From assembly GCA_020849275.1 (NCBI GenBank), contig JADLGO010000046.1, positions 1 to 64,000 of the forward strand: a DNA stretch of 64,000 bases. Direction: 5' to 3'. The notes below the pieces were generated by a model, which did not search any database, was not told where the DNA came from, and saw only the letters and a program-made list of their open reading frames with translations. The first letter of the stretch is position 1, and each line of letters opens with the position of its first letter. The position numbers and the translations under genes were made by a program. Positions 56,623-64,000 of the stretch are shown one piece after another. The DNA comes from Chthonomonadales bacterium. Its GTDB lineage: Bacteria; Armatimonadota; Chthonomonadetes; Chthonomonadales; CAJBBX01.

Positions 56623-59010
56623 CTACGCAGGGCCTCCCGCTCCCGCGCCGAGCGGCACCACCAGCCGGCGCCGCTCAGGCGAGGCCGCGCGCTCTTCGCC
56701 GTCCACACATGCGCGGTAGCCATCGCCCGCGCGCCACCGCACGTCGACCGAGTGGCCGCGATAGCGTATGCCGCGCATCGCGAACGAGTCGACGGATACG
56801 GGCAGGGGGTCCAGCGCCAGGTCGGGGCCAGCGCCCGGCTGCAGACCGACCACGTACTTGGCGATCAGGTCAACGACCCAGGAGTGCTGGTAGTCGTCGA
56901 TCCCGCGGTAGGTGCAGGGCTCCCCGGTGAGGGGGTTGTAGTGCTCGAAGCAGTTGGGCCGCTCGGGGTCACCGTCGAAGAAGAGAAGCCGGACGAACCG
57001 CTCCAGCAGCGAGGCCGCGGCCGGGCGTAGCCCCGGGTCGAGCGTCAGCGCGGCGCGCGCAAGCGCCTCGCAGGCGTGCGAGTTGGTCATTGGCCACACG
57101 CGGCCGTTCCACGGGCACGCGAGGCGCTTGCCCTTCCACTCGGCCTCGGCGCTGAAGAACGGGTCATCAGCGCTGCTGGCCGGCACCGGCCAGGCGGTCC
57201 AGAACTCCTGCGGGTTCAGAAGATGATCGCGGATCGCCGGCAGATGCTCGGGCCCGGCGATGTCGGTGAGGAACGGGTAGAGACCAACCGCGGCCTTGTA
57301 CGGCGACCGCTCGCCGGTGCGCGGGTCCACGTCAAAGAAGAAGCCCCGTTCGGCATCCCACATCCGCTCCCGAACCGCGTCGCGCGTGGCATCGGCCTTT
57401 CGATGCCAGACGGCCGCCTCCTCCTCGCGCCCGAGCGCCGCGGCCATCTCGCCGAGCGCGCGCTGGAGCCCGTAGACGTACACGGTGGCGTCGACGCCCT
57501 TGAGCTGGATGCGCCGCCAATCGTCGGCCTGCGCGCTCGCGAACAGGTACCGGCTGGAGTACTCCTGGCCCGTCTCCCCCTGGTCCACCACGTCGTAGAG
57601 GTGCGAGTCCTCGCGATCGCGGTCGCGCTCGAAGTAGTCGGCGTAGCGGCTGAGCCCGGGGTACACGCGCTCCACGAACCCTGCATCGCCACTCAGGTGG
57701 TAGAGTTGCAGCGCGTTGGCGCCCCAGTTGGCATGGTAGAACCCGCGTCCCTCGCGCCACAGGTAGAGGTGCCCGGGTAGGAAGCCGCTCTTCTCCTGCG
57801 CCGCCAGTATCCCCAGCAAGCACCCCTGGGCGAGCGCCGGGTCATGCATCCACGAGGCCTCGAGCATGTGGCACTGCGCGGAATACGACACGTGGCTGCG
57901 AAAGCCGCCGATCCCTTCGAACACGCACGGCTGCGGAAGGTGCGCGCCATCGTGTCCTCGCGCCTCCCGCTCCTCGCCGCCGATGTCCACCGTAAGCAAG
58001 CGAAGCCCGTACCAGCGGTACCAGTAGTACTTCTGCACGTGCGGATCCGAGCACTCGAAATAGGGCACACCGTCGAAGTAGCGGTGCCAGCGCTCCCGAC
58101 TGCCGGCCGCGAGGTTGGCGCCAAGGTCGACGCGTTGCCGCTCAAGCACCGTGCCCGCGTCCAGGCCGACCGTGGCGCCGAGCTGGATGGCCCGCGTCTC
58201 GCCAACCGGCACGTCGAGGTGGTAGTGCAGGAGCAGGTGCAGGTGGCCGTCCCCGTGGTCGTCGGGCCCGGCGTGCGCGGCGGCGCCCGGCGCCGGCCAC
58301 TCGTCGCCCGCGAGGCGCCCACCCCGGAACTTCTCCGGCGCCACCGAGATCTGCCAGAGCGGCGCGGCGTCCGTGCGCTCGGCCAGGTTCATCGTGAACC
58401 CGGCGGGCTCGCGGTCCGCGCCGATGGCCACGTGCAGGACGTGCGCCTCCGCGCGCGACCGGGCGGCGCGGCCACGCTCGCCCCACCCGGCGTTCTCGGC
58501 CGGGCGGTCGGCGTAGGGCGCCTCGCCGTACTGCACGGTGTGCTCGAAGGCGATCGCCGGGCCCTCGCGGCGCGCGCGCTCAGCGCTCGTGGCCCGCATG
58601 CCCGGGCGGAACGTGACGTGGTCCTGCAGGCTCCAGAGCAGAACGTCCACCGTGCGCGCCCGCTTGCCCTCGTTCTGCACCGTCAGGCGCGAGCCGAACG
58701 TATGGCTCTCCGTAACGACCTTGTCCTCGCGCACGCGCAGGCCGTCCGCCGTCGCGAAGGTCTGGGACAGCGCGTCCGGCGTCCAGCGCCGCCCCTCGCG
58801 GCGAAGCGGCAGGGGCCGTGCGTTCTCGCCCAGCAGCAGGAGAGTGAACAGGCGCTCCAGGCGCACGTCGGCGAAGTAGCTCTCATCCCAGAAGCCGAAC
58901 GCGTCGAGGAAGCGCGGGAAGGCCGGCGCGTACATTGAGCCGGTTCCGCCACCGAGATACCACTTGTCGCCCCGCTCGAGATACTCGAGCGGGTCCAGCC
59001 GCGTCGCCAT
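56623..59010 (-). CDS. Glycoside hydrolase, GH63/MGH1-like (alpha/alpha)6 barrel
   Basis: The ATG at 59010 is chosen because the 18 codons upstream lack character. The 795-residue protein has an N-terminal beta-sandwich (residues 1-300) with TFGSRLTVQNEGKRARTVDVLLW, then a helical toroid: YYWYRWYGLRLL, EGIGGFRSHVSYSAQCHMLEASWM, FYHANWGANALQLYHLSGDAGFVERVYPGLSRYADYF, SSRYLFASAQ, ERMWDAERGFFFDVDPRTGE and PWNGRVWPMTNSHACEAL, with YQHSWVVDLIAKYVVGL at the end. This is the look of GH63-like/mannosylglycerate-hydrolase-like families, with acidic catalytic residues in the WDAERGFF and EGIGG regions. No signal peptide is seen. Substrate unknown. Confidence 0.75.
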   Translation of the reverse strand: MATRLDPLEYLERGDKWYLGGGTGSMYAPAFPRFLDAFGFWDESYFADVRLERLFTLLLLGENARPLPLRREGRRWTPDALSQTFATADGLRVREDKVVTESHTFGSRLTVQNEGKRARTVDVLLWSLQDHVTFRPGMRATSAERARREGPAIAFEHTVQYGEAPYADRPAENAGWGERGRAARSRAEAHVLHVAIGADREPAGFTMNLAERTDAAPLWQISVAPEKFRGGRLAGDEWPAPGAAAHAGPDDHGDGHLHLLLHYHLDVPVGETRAIQLGATVGLDAGTVLERQRVDLGANLAAGSRERWHRYFDGVPYFECSDPHVQKYYWYRWYGLRLLTVDIGGEEREARGHDGAHLPQPCVFEGIGGFRSHVSYSAQCHMLEASWMHDPALAQGCLLGILAAQEKSGFLPGHLYLWREGRGFYHANWGANALQLYHLSGDAGFVERVYPGLSRYADYFERDRDREDSHLYDVVDQGETGQEYSSRYLFASAQADDWRRIQLKGVDATVYVYGLQRALGEMAAALGREEEAAVWHRKADATRDAVRERMWDAERGFFFDVDPRTGERSPYKAAVGLYPFLTDIAGPEHLPAIRDHLLNPQEFWTAWPVPASSADDPFFSAEAEWKGKRLACPWNGRVWPMTNSHACEALARAALTLDPGLRPAAASLLERFVRLLFFDGDPERPNCFEHYNPLTGEPCTYRGIDDYQHSWVVDLIAKYVVGLQPGAGPDLALDPLPVSVDSFAMRGIRYRGHSVDVRWRAGDGYRACVDGEERAASPERRRLVVPLGAGAGGPA

Positions 59011-59111
59011 GGCCTTGTCCTGCCCTCGAGATGGTACCGGCTTCGGCGCGGCGCGCGGCCACACCCGTGGCCGCGCGTCCGTCGCGCCGAAGGGTCAGCC
59101 GGAGCCACGCG

Positions 59112-59933
59112 TCAGGGCGACGGCTTCCGCTCGGCGGCAGGCTCCGGCGGGGCGGTGAAGGCCTCCTCGGGCATCGGCTGCCGCCGCGACCTGCCAAGCC
59201 CCAGCATCCGCAGCAGCCCGCGGATGGGGTCATAGAACTCGTCCGCCACACGCTCCTTCAGCGGGATGATGCCGTTGTCCGTGATGTGGATGTGCTCGGG
59301 GCAGACCTCCTGGCAGCACTTGTTGACGTTGCAGTAGCCCACGCCGGCGGCGCGCATCAGGTGGGGCCGCCGCTCCAGGTCGTCCATCGGGTGCATGTCG
59401 AGCGAGGCGATCTTGATCATGAAGCGCGGCCCGAAGTACGCGTCCTTGCGGCCATGGTCGCGCAGAACATGGCAGATGTCCTGGCACAGGAAGCACTCGA
59501 TGCACTTGCGGAACTCCTGGATCCGGTCGACGTCGCCCTGCATCATGCGAAACGGCCGGGGCGCGTCCGCCGCGACGGTGAGCGGCGGGATCTGCTGCGC
59601 CTTGCGGTAGTTCCAGGAGACATCCGTGACCAGGTCCTTGATCAGCGGGAACGTCTTGAGCGGCGACACGCGAATGAGGCCGGCAGCGTCGTAGAACTGC
59701 TCCACGCGGCTCTTGCACATAAGCGCGGGATGCCCGTTGATCTCCGCGCTGCACGAGCCGCACTTGGCGGCCTTGCAGTTCCACCGGCAGGCCAGCGTGC
59801 CGTCCTGCTCGCCCTGGATCTGATGGATCGCATCGAGCACCACCATGCCGGGAAAGGTCCGCACCGGATACTCGCGCTCCTCGCCTCCGGAGGCGTCGCC
59901 GCGGAACACGCGCAGTCGAATCGTCTCAAGCAT
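59112..59933 (-). CDS. sdhB: Succinate dehydrogenase iron-sulfur subunit
   Basis: The 273-residue protein starts at an ATG that overlaps the sdhA stop (TAATG). It has the [2Fe-2S] site CRWNCKAAKCGSCSAEINGHPALMC near residue 50, the first C-terminal cluster site CIECFLCQDIC near 148 and CNVNKCCQEVCPEHIHITDNGIIPLKERV near 205. These hold the three iron-sulfur clusters that carry electrons from the flavin to quinone. The C-terminal tail is Pro/Glu-rich. It is the last of the three-gene operon (membrane anchor, sdhA, sdhB). Whether it runs as succinate dehydrogenase or fumarate reductase cannot be told from sequence. Confidence 0.93.
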   Translation of the reverse strand: MLETIRLRVFRGDASGGEEREYPVRTFPGMVVLDAIHQIQGEQDGTLACRWNCKAAKCGSCSAEINGHPALMCKSRVEQFYDAAGLIRVSPLKTFPLIKDLVTDVSWNYRKAQQIPPLTVAADAPRPFRMMQGDVDRIQEFRKCIECFLCQDICHVLRDHGRKDAYFGPRFMIKIASLDMHPMDDLERRPHLMRAAGVGYCNVNKCCQEVCPEHIHITDNGIIPLKERVADEFYDPIRGLLRMLGLGRSRRQPMPEEAFTAPPEPAAERKPSP

Positions 59934-61729
59934 TACCGGGCCTCCTCCATGATCGACTGCAACTCGGGCGACATGGACGGCAGGGGGCGCGTCTCCACGT
60001 GCAGCGTGTCGCCCTCCAGCCGCGCGACCAGGTTCTTCCTGCCCCACTCCGGGTCGAAGCCCGGGTAGTCCGACCGCCACTGCGCTCCGCGGCTCTCCTT
60101 GCGCGCGAGGGCACACCGAACGATCACCTCCGAGATCCGCAGGGTGAAGCGCAGGTCTCGCGCGGCGTTCCAACCCGGGTTGTAGGCCCGGCTGCCCTCG
60201 ACCTGGACGTGCTCCACGCGCTCCCGCAACTGCAGCACCTTCTCGAGACAAGCCGTCAGCCCGGCCTCGGTGCGCTCGATCATCGCTCCCTGCTGCATGG
60301 CCTCCTGCAGCTCGGCGGCCAGATGGAACGGGTTCTCGCCGGACGTCGCCGACAGCGGCCGCAGCAGCAGGTCCATCTCGGCGGAGACCGGTCCCTCGTC
60401 CAGGGCACCCTGCATCGCGCTTGAGGCATAGATGGCCGCCGCCTCGCCCGCGCGGCGGCCAAAGACGAGGATGTCGGTCAGCGAGTTGCCGCCGAGTCGG
60501 TTGGCGCCGTGAAGGCCACCCGCGCATTCGCCGGCCGCGTAGAGGCCCGGCAGGGTGGTCGAGCAGGTGTCCGGGTCAACGCGGATCCCGCCCATCGTGT
60601 AGTGGATGGTCGGGTAGATCTCCATCGGCTGCCGGGTGATGTCGATGTCGCCGAGGGCATGGAACTGCTCGTACATGGAAGGCAGGCTCCGCCGGATGTA
60701 GTCGGCGCCCCGGTGGCTCACGTCTAGATAGATGCCGCCGTGCTCGCTGCCGCGACCGGCGCGGACCTCCTTGTAGATGGCCCGCGACACCTCGTCGCGC
60801 GGCAGGAGCTCCGGAGGCCGCCGGAAGTTGGCCTTGTCGGTCAGCCAGCCAGCCCCCTCCTCCTCCGTCTCGGCGTACTTGCCGCGGTAGCGCTCCGGCG
60901 TGTACTCGGGCCGAAACATGAAGCGCTCGCCCTGGCTGTTGCGCAGCACCCCCCCCTCCCCACGCACCGCCTCGGTGACCAGGAGACCGCGGACCCCCGG
61001 CGGCCAGAGCATGCCGGTGGGGTGGAACTGCACCATCTCCATGTCGAGCAACTCAGCGCCGGCCTCCAGAGCCATCGCTGCGCCGTCGCCCGTCGACTCC
61101 CAGGAGTTGGAGGTGTACTTGTACATGCGGCCCCAACCGCCCGTTGCCACCACCACGGCCTTCGCCCGGAACGCCACGAAGCCGCCGCTCTGCCGGTTGT
61201 AGGCCAGCGCGCCCACCACGCGATCCGCGTCCTTCAGGAGCCGGGTGACCGTGAACTCCATGAACACGTCCGGCTGCAGCGACACGGCCTTGTCCTGGAG
61301 GGTGCGGATCAGCTCCAGGCCCGTGCGGTCGCCCACGTGGTTCAGACGGCGGTAGGTGTGGCCCCCGAACGGTCGCTGAGAGATGAGCCCCTCCGGCGTG
61401 CGGTCGAACACCGCCCCGTACTGCTCGAGTTCGAGCACGCGCTCGATCGCCTCCTTGGCGAAGAGTTCCACTATGCGCGGGTTGTTCAGGTAGGCCCCGC
61501 CAAGCATCGTATCGCGGAAATGCACCCGCCAGTTGTCCGGCTCGCCCATGTTGCCCAGCGCCGCGGCGGCGCCTCCCTCGGCCATCACCGTGTGCGCCTT
61601 ACCCAGCAGCGACTTGCAGACGACGGCGCACGACAGGCCGGCCTCGCGGACGGCGATCGTCGCGCGCAGGCCGGCGCCCCCGGCGCCGATCACCAGCACG
61701 TCGCGCTCTACGGTCTCAAAAGGTTCCAT
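59933..61729 (-). CDS. sdhA: Succinate dehydrogenase/fumarate reductase flavoprotein
   Basis: The 598-residue protein has the FAD motif DVLVIGAGGAGLRATIAVREAGL near residue 10, the flavin-linking His46 in KAHTVMAEGGAAAALGN, MVQFHPTGMLWPPGVRGLLVTEAVRGEGGVLRNSQGERFM near 240 and HGANRLGGNSLTDILVFGRRAGEAAA near 400, with substrate-binding His/Arg residues. It oxidises succinate to fumarate, passing electrons to SdhB. It is preceded by the membrane-anchor gene by four bases and overlaps sdhB by one base, so the complex is cotranslated. The length is usual. Confidence 0.95.
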   Translation of the reverse strand: MEPFETVERDVLVIGAGGAGLRATIAVREAGLSCAVVCKSLLGKAHTVMAEGGAAAALGNMGEPDNWRVHFRDTMLGGAYLNNPRIVELFAKEAIERVLELEQYGAVFDRTPEGLISQRPFGGHTYRRLNHVGDRTGLELIRTLQDKAVSLQPDVFMEFTVTRLLKDADRVVGALAYNRQSGGFVAFRAKAVVVATGGWGRMYKYTSNSWESTGDGAAMALEAGAELLDMEMVQFHPTGMLWPPGVRGLLVTEAVRGEGGVLRNSQGERFMFRPEYTPERYRGKYAETEEEGAGWLTDKANFRRPPELLPRDEVSRAIYKEVRAGRGSEHGGIYLDVSHRGADYIRRSLPSMYEQFHALGDIDITRQPMEIYPTIHYTMGGIRVDPDTCSTTLPGLYAAGECAGGLHGANRLGGNSLTDILVFGRRAGEAAAIYASSAMQGALDEGPVSAEMDLLLRPLSATSGENPFHLAAELQEAMQQGAMIERTEAGLTACLEKVLQLRERVEHVQVEGSRAYNPGWNAARDLRFTLRISEVIVRCALARKESRGAQWRSDYPGFDPEWGRKNLVARLEGDTLHVETRPLPSMSPELQSIMEEAR

Positions 61730-61733
61730 GGTC

Positions 61734-62561
61734 TCAGAAGAACCTCACGTCGGCAATGGCGCCCGTCGCCACCAGCCGCACGTAGAGGTCCGCCACCCCC
61801 ACGGTGATCAGGCTCAGCCAGAAGTAGAGCCCGTGCCGGACGTTCAGCGCGCTCACCAGCTTCCACAGGCGCCAACGGGTCTTCGCGCTGCTGAAGCGGT
61901 TGATGCCCCCGCCAACCAGGTGCCGCCACGAGTGACACGAGAAGACGTAAAGGCTCAGCAGCGCGGCGTCCAGCGCGAGGACCAGGGTGCCCAGCCCCAG
62001 ACCGGCGTGCACGGCCCCGGTGGCGTCCGTGTAGAAGAGCGACTGGTACAGATGCGCGTAGTGGAAGGCCACCACCACCAGGATGCAGTAGAGCGTGAAG
62101 CGGTGCAGGTTCTGAAGGAGGAACGGGAAGCGCGTCTCGCCCGTGTAGCCCAGGTGGTGCTTCGCGCGCATTTCGCCGACCGCACACGCCGGCGGGTCCC
62201 AGAAGAACGCCCGGTAGTAGGCGCGCCGGCAGTAGTAGCACGTCGCGCGATAGCTCAGCGGGAAGATGAGCACAAGGAACGCCGGGGAGAGAGCGTACTT
62301 GCCCGGCGCCTGCGGGAACCACTCGTACACCGGCGGGGAGTAAAACGGCGACAGGTAGTGGGGGCCGATGGCCGCTCCGTACTTCAGCGCCTGAGTCCCG
62401 AGGAAGAAGTTACCTTCGAAGGCGCGCCACAGAGCATAGACCGAGAAGACCAGCAGGGTGATGGCGATGAGCAGCGGATGCACCCACCAGGCATCGCGCC
62501 TGTCGCTGATCGGCACCGGCGCGCGACCGGGCTCGCGCGACTGCGCCGTGTATGTGGACAT
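61734..62561 (-). CDS. Succinate dehydrogenase membrane-anchor subunit
   Basis: The 275-residue protein starts after GGGAGGGGAC and has about five membrane helices (WWVHPLLIAITLLVFSVYALW, ALSPAFLVLIFPLSYRATCYYC, LLQNLHRFTLYCILVVVAFHYAHLYQ, GLGTLVLALDAALLSLYVFSCHSWRHLVGGG and FWLSLITVGVADLYVRL). Histidines in the third and fourth helices (near residues 153, 166 and 210) could bind heme b. It is a single-gene anchor rather than the usual separate SdhC and SdhD; such fused or single-gene anchors occur in actinobacterial and related diderm lineages. It starts the operon with sdhA and sdhB. Confidence 0.87.
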   Translation of the reverse strand: MSTYTAQSREPGRAPVPISDRRDAWWVHPLLIAITLLVFSVYALWRAFEGNFFLGTQALKYGAAIGPHYLSPFYSPPVYEWFPQAPGKYALSPAFLVLIFPLSYRATCYYCRRAYYRAFFWDPPACAVGEMRAKHHLGYTGETRFPFLLQNLHRFTLYCILVVVAFHYAHLYQSLFYTDATGAVHAGLGLGTLVLALDAALLSLYVFSCHSWRHLVGGGINRFSSAKTRWRLWKLVSALNVRHGLYFWLSLITVGVADLYVRLVATGAIADVRFF

Positions 62562-62656
62562 GTCCCCTCCCGACGAGTTCCGGCGGCCGATCTCGGCGCC
62601 CCGGCTTGTTAAGTCTCCCTACATTCTACCTGCGCCGGACCGGCGCGGCGCGCCGG

Positions 62657-63952
62657 CTACGGGTAGATGCCGCGCTTGGTGGCCGCCTCGGCCACCCGTT
62701 GCACGCCGATGATGTAGGCCGCCGTACGCATGTCGACGGAGTCGTGGTCGGCCTTTTTCAGCACGCTGTCGTAAGCGCGGAGGAGCATCTGCTCCATGCG
62801 GCTGTTCACCTCGTTCTCCGCCCAGAAGAAGCTCTGGAGGTCCTGCACCCACTCGAAATAGGAGACGATGACACCTCCCGCGTTGGCGAGCACGTCCGGC
62901 ACAAGGAAGATGCCCCGGTCATGAAGTATGCGATCGGCCGCCGGCGTCGTGGGCCCGTTGGCGCCCTCCACGAGCAGCGGCGCCCGAATGCGCCCCGCAT
63001 TGGCGGCCGTGATCTGGTTCTCCATGGCGGCGGGCACCAGGATGTCGACGGGGAGCTCGAGGAGCTCGGGGCTCGCGATGGGCTCACCTCCCGGGCATTG
63101 CGAGAGGGCCCCGTCGCGGTGGGCCGCGCCGAGCAGGGCGCGCACGTCCAGGCCGTCAGGGTTATAGAGTCCCCCCAGGAAATCGCTGACCGCCACGACC
63201 CGCGCGCCCTGTTCCTCGAAAATGCGCGCCGCCGCGCTGCCGACATTGCCGAAGCCCTGCACGGCCACGCGCGCGCCCTCGATCGCGATGCCCACGCGCC
63301 GGGCCGCCTCCCGCGCGACCATCACGATGCCACGGCCCGTCGCGTCCACTCGCCCCTCGGAGCCGCCGATGGCGATCGGCTTGCCCGTGACGACGGCGGG
63401 CACCGTGTGGCCGCGGTGCATGGAGTAGGTGTCCATCACCCACGCCATCACGTCGGCGTTCGTGCCCGCGTCCGGCGCGGGAATGTCCGTGCCGGGGCCG
63501 ATCATGAAGCTGATCTCGGTGGTGTAGCGCCGTGTCAGCCGCTCAAGCTCGCCCCGCGAGAGGGCGTGCGGATCGCAAAGAACGCCGCCCTTGGCGCCCC
63601 CGAACGGGATGCCGACGATCGCGCACTTCCACGTCATCCACATCGCCAGAGCGCGAACCTCGTCGATGTCGGTGTGCGGACTGTAGCGGATACCGCCCTT
63701 GGATGGCCCGCGCGCCACGTTGTGCTGTACGCGGTACCCGGTGAAGATGCGCGTCTGGCCGTTGTCGAGCCGGACGGGGAAGTGGACGGTGAGCTCCCGC
63801 TGTGGCGACTTGAGGATGTCGTGGAGGCCGGTGTCCAGCTTCAGGTGCGAAGCGGCTATCTCGAGTTGGTGAAGAGCGATCTCGTAGGAGTTCGTGCTCT
63901 CGCGGACGGCGTCATTGCGGCTCGATCGGCCCGCCGACGCGGCTACGCCCAT
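62657..63952 (-). CDS. gdhA: NAD(P)-dependent glutamate dehydrogenase
   Basis: The ATG at 63952 follows GAGGAGGG. The 431-residue protein has the Glu/Leu/Phe/Val dehydrogenase core: YRVQHNVARGPSKGGIRYSP near residue 75, MTWKCAIVGIPFGGAKGGVLCDPHALS near 105 (catalytic Lys region), GPGTDIPAPDAGTNADVMAWVMDTYS and the dinucleotide motif VAVQGFGNVGSAAARIFEEQGARVVAVSD near 210. Reversible deamination of glutamate to 2-oxoglutarate links amino acids to the TCA cycle, a plausible partner for the nearby succinate dehydrogenase. The length fits the bacterial and archaeal NAD-dependent group (about 420). It has its own ribosome site and ends 95 bases before the sdh operon. Confidence 0.93.
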   Translation of the reverse strand: MGVAASAGRSSRNDAVRESTNSYEIALHQLEIAASHLKLDTGLHDILKSPQRELTVHFPVRLDNGQTRIFTGYRVQHNVARGPSKGGIRYSPHTDIDEVRALAMWMTWKCAIVGIPFGGAKGGVLCDPHALSRGELERLTRRYTTEISFMIGPGTDIPAPDAGTNADVMAWVMDTYSMHRGHTVPAVVTGKPIAIGGSEGRVDATGRGIVMVAREAARRVGIAIEGARVAVQGFGNVGSAAARIFEEQGARVVAVSDFLGGLYNPDGLDVRALLGAAHRDGALSQCPGGEPIASPELLELPVDILVPAAMENQITAANAGRIRAPLLVEGANGPTTPAADRILHDRGIFLVPDVLANAGGVIVSYFEWVQDLQSFFWAENEVNSRMEQMLLRAYDSVLKKADHDSVDMRTAAYIIGVQRVAEAATKRGIYP

Positions 63953-64000
63953 GGTGGCCCTCCTCTCGACGGTCTGCCAACAGGAGTGCCGGAGCACGGG

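Noticed and set aside
62625-62660. TAGAAT upstream of the succinate dehydrogenase operon as a -10 box
   Set aside because: No acceptable -35 hexamer lies 16-18 bases upstream; the region there is a GC-rich inverted repeat.
1-64000. rRNA, tRNA, CRISPR or insertion sequences
   Set aside because: No repeat arrays, cloverleaf-like sequences with conserved anticodon or T-arm motifs, or transposase frames were seen by eye. A covariance-model scan could still find a tRNA.

Overview
The window is high-GC bacterial chromosome, most likely from the phylum Armatimonadota. The best clue is a pair of type II/IV pseudopilin-like genes (6617-7429, 27094-27864) whose N-terminal helix runs directly into the motif FPVFAQAR, a signature I associate with that phylum's expanded prepilin families. 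A 1039-residue outer-membrane beta-barrel gene, a CsaB/DUF5693 pair and many secreted sugar-active enzymes fit a diderm, carbohydrate-degrading organism. I see no rRNA or tRNA gene, CRISPR array, insertion sequence, phage gene or integrase. The window looks like ordinary chromosome with metabolic islands.

Layout. 1-8500: miscellaneous exported proteins, including two thioredoxin-like proteins, a sorbosone/glucose-dehydrogenase-like beta-propeller, a TerC membrane protein, a pectate-lyase-fold protein, and a prepilin with a small partner. 8638-26516: a large sugar-utilisation locus. It holds a three-gene ABC importer, PhyH dioxygenase, zinc-type dehydrogenase, URO-D-fold protein, Gfo/Idh/MocA dehydrogenase, TIM-barrel isomerase, GH2, class III aminotransferase, cupin isomerase, FGGY kinase, creatininase-family protein and a GNAT-GH38 fusion. 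26542-30324: a lone receiver-domain protein, the second prepilin, a TlpA-like redoxin and a phosphodiesterase. 30371-40290: exopolysaccharide assembly, with epimerase, phosphoesterase, HldA-type kinase, heparinase II/III, GT4, initiating sugar transferase and CapD-type dehydratase. 40199-41529: FolE with a stand-alone RibD C-terminal reductase. 41607-48647: rhomboid, DUF5693, CsaB and the beta-barrel. 48673-52660: NlpC/P60, CoaX, an unrecognised helical-repeat protein and an LTxxQ protein. 52745-56424: MsmX/UgpC-type ATPase, PGI/PMI, and the rpsR-ssb-rpsF operon. 56623-63952: a GH63-like hydrolase, succinate dehydrogenase (three subunits) and glutamate dehydrogenase.

The most promising candidate for an undescribed system is the 8638-26516 locus. 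It carries two glycosidase families, a ribose-type importer and an unusual set of oxidoreductases, isomerases, an aminotransferase and a kinase. Together these suggest catabolism of an unusual, perhaps amino- or modified, sugar or cyclitol. The GNAT-GH38 fusion within it is the single most unusual protein. The second is the CsaB/DUF5693/beta-barrel operon, which hints at pyruvylated wall-polymer attachment in a diderm.

Regulatory sequence is legible in places. Sigma70-type promoters with correct spacing precede both prepilins, the rhomboid, rpsF and the MsmX-type ATPase (which has perfect -35 and -10 hexamers). Several strong hairpins lie between convergent or tandem genes. All names rest on reading motifs by eye. 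No database search was possible.
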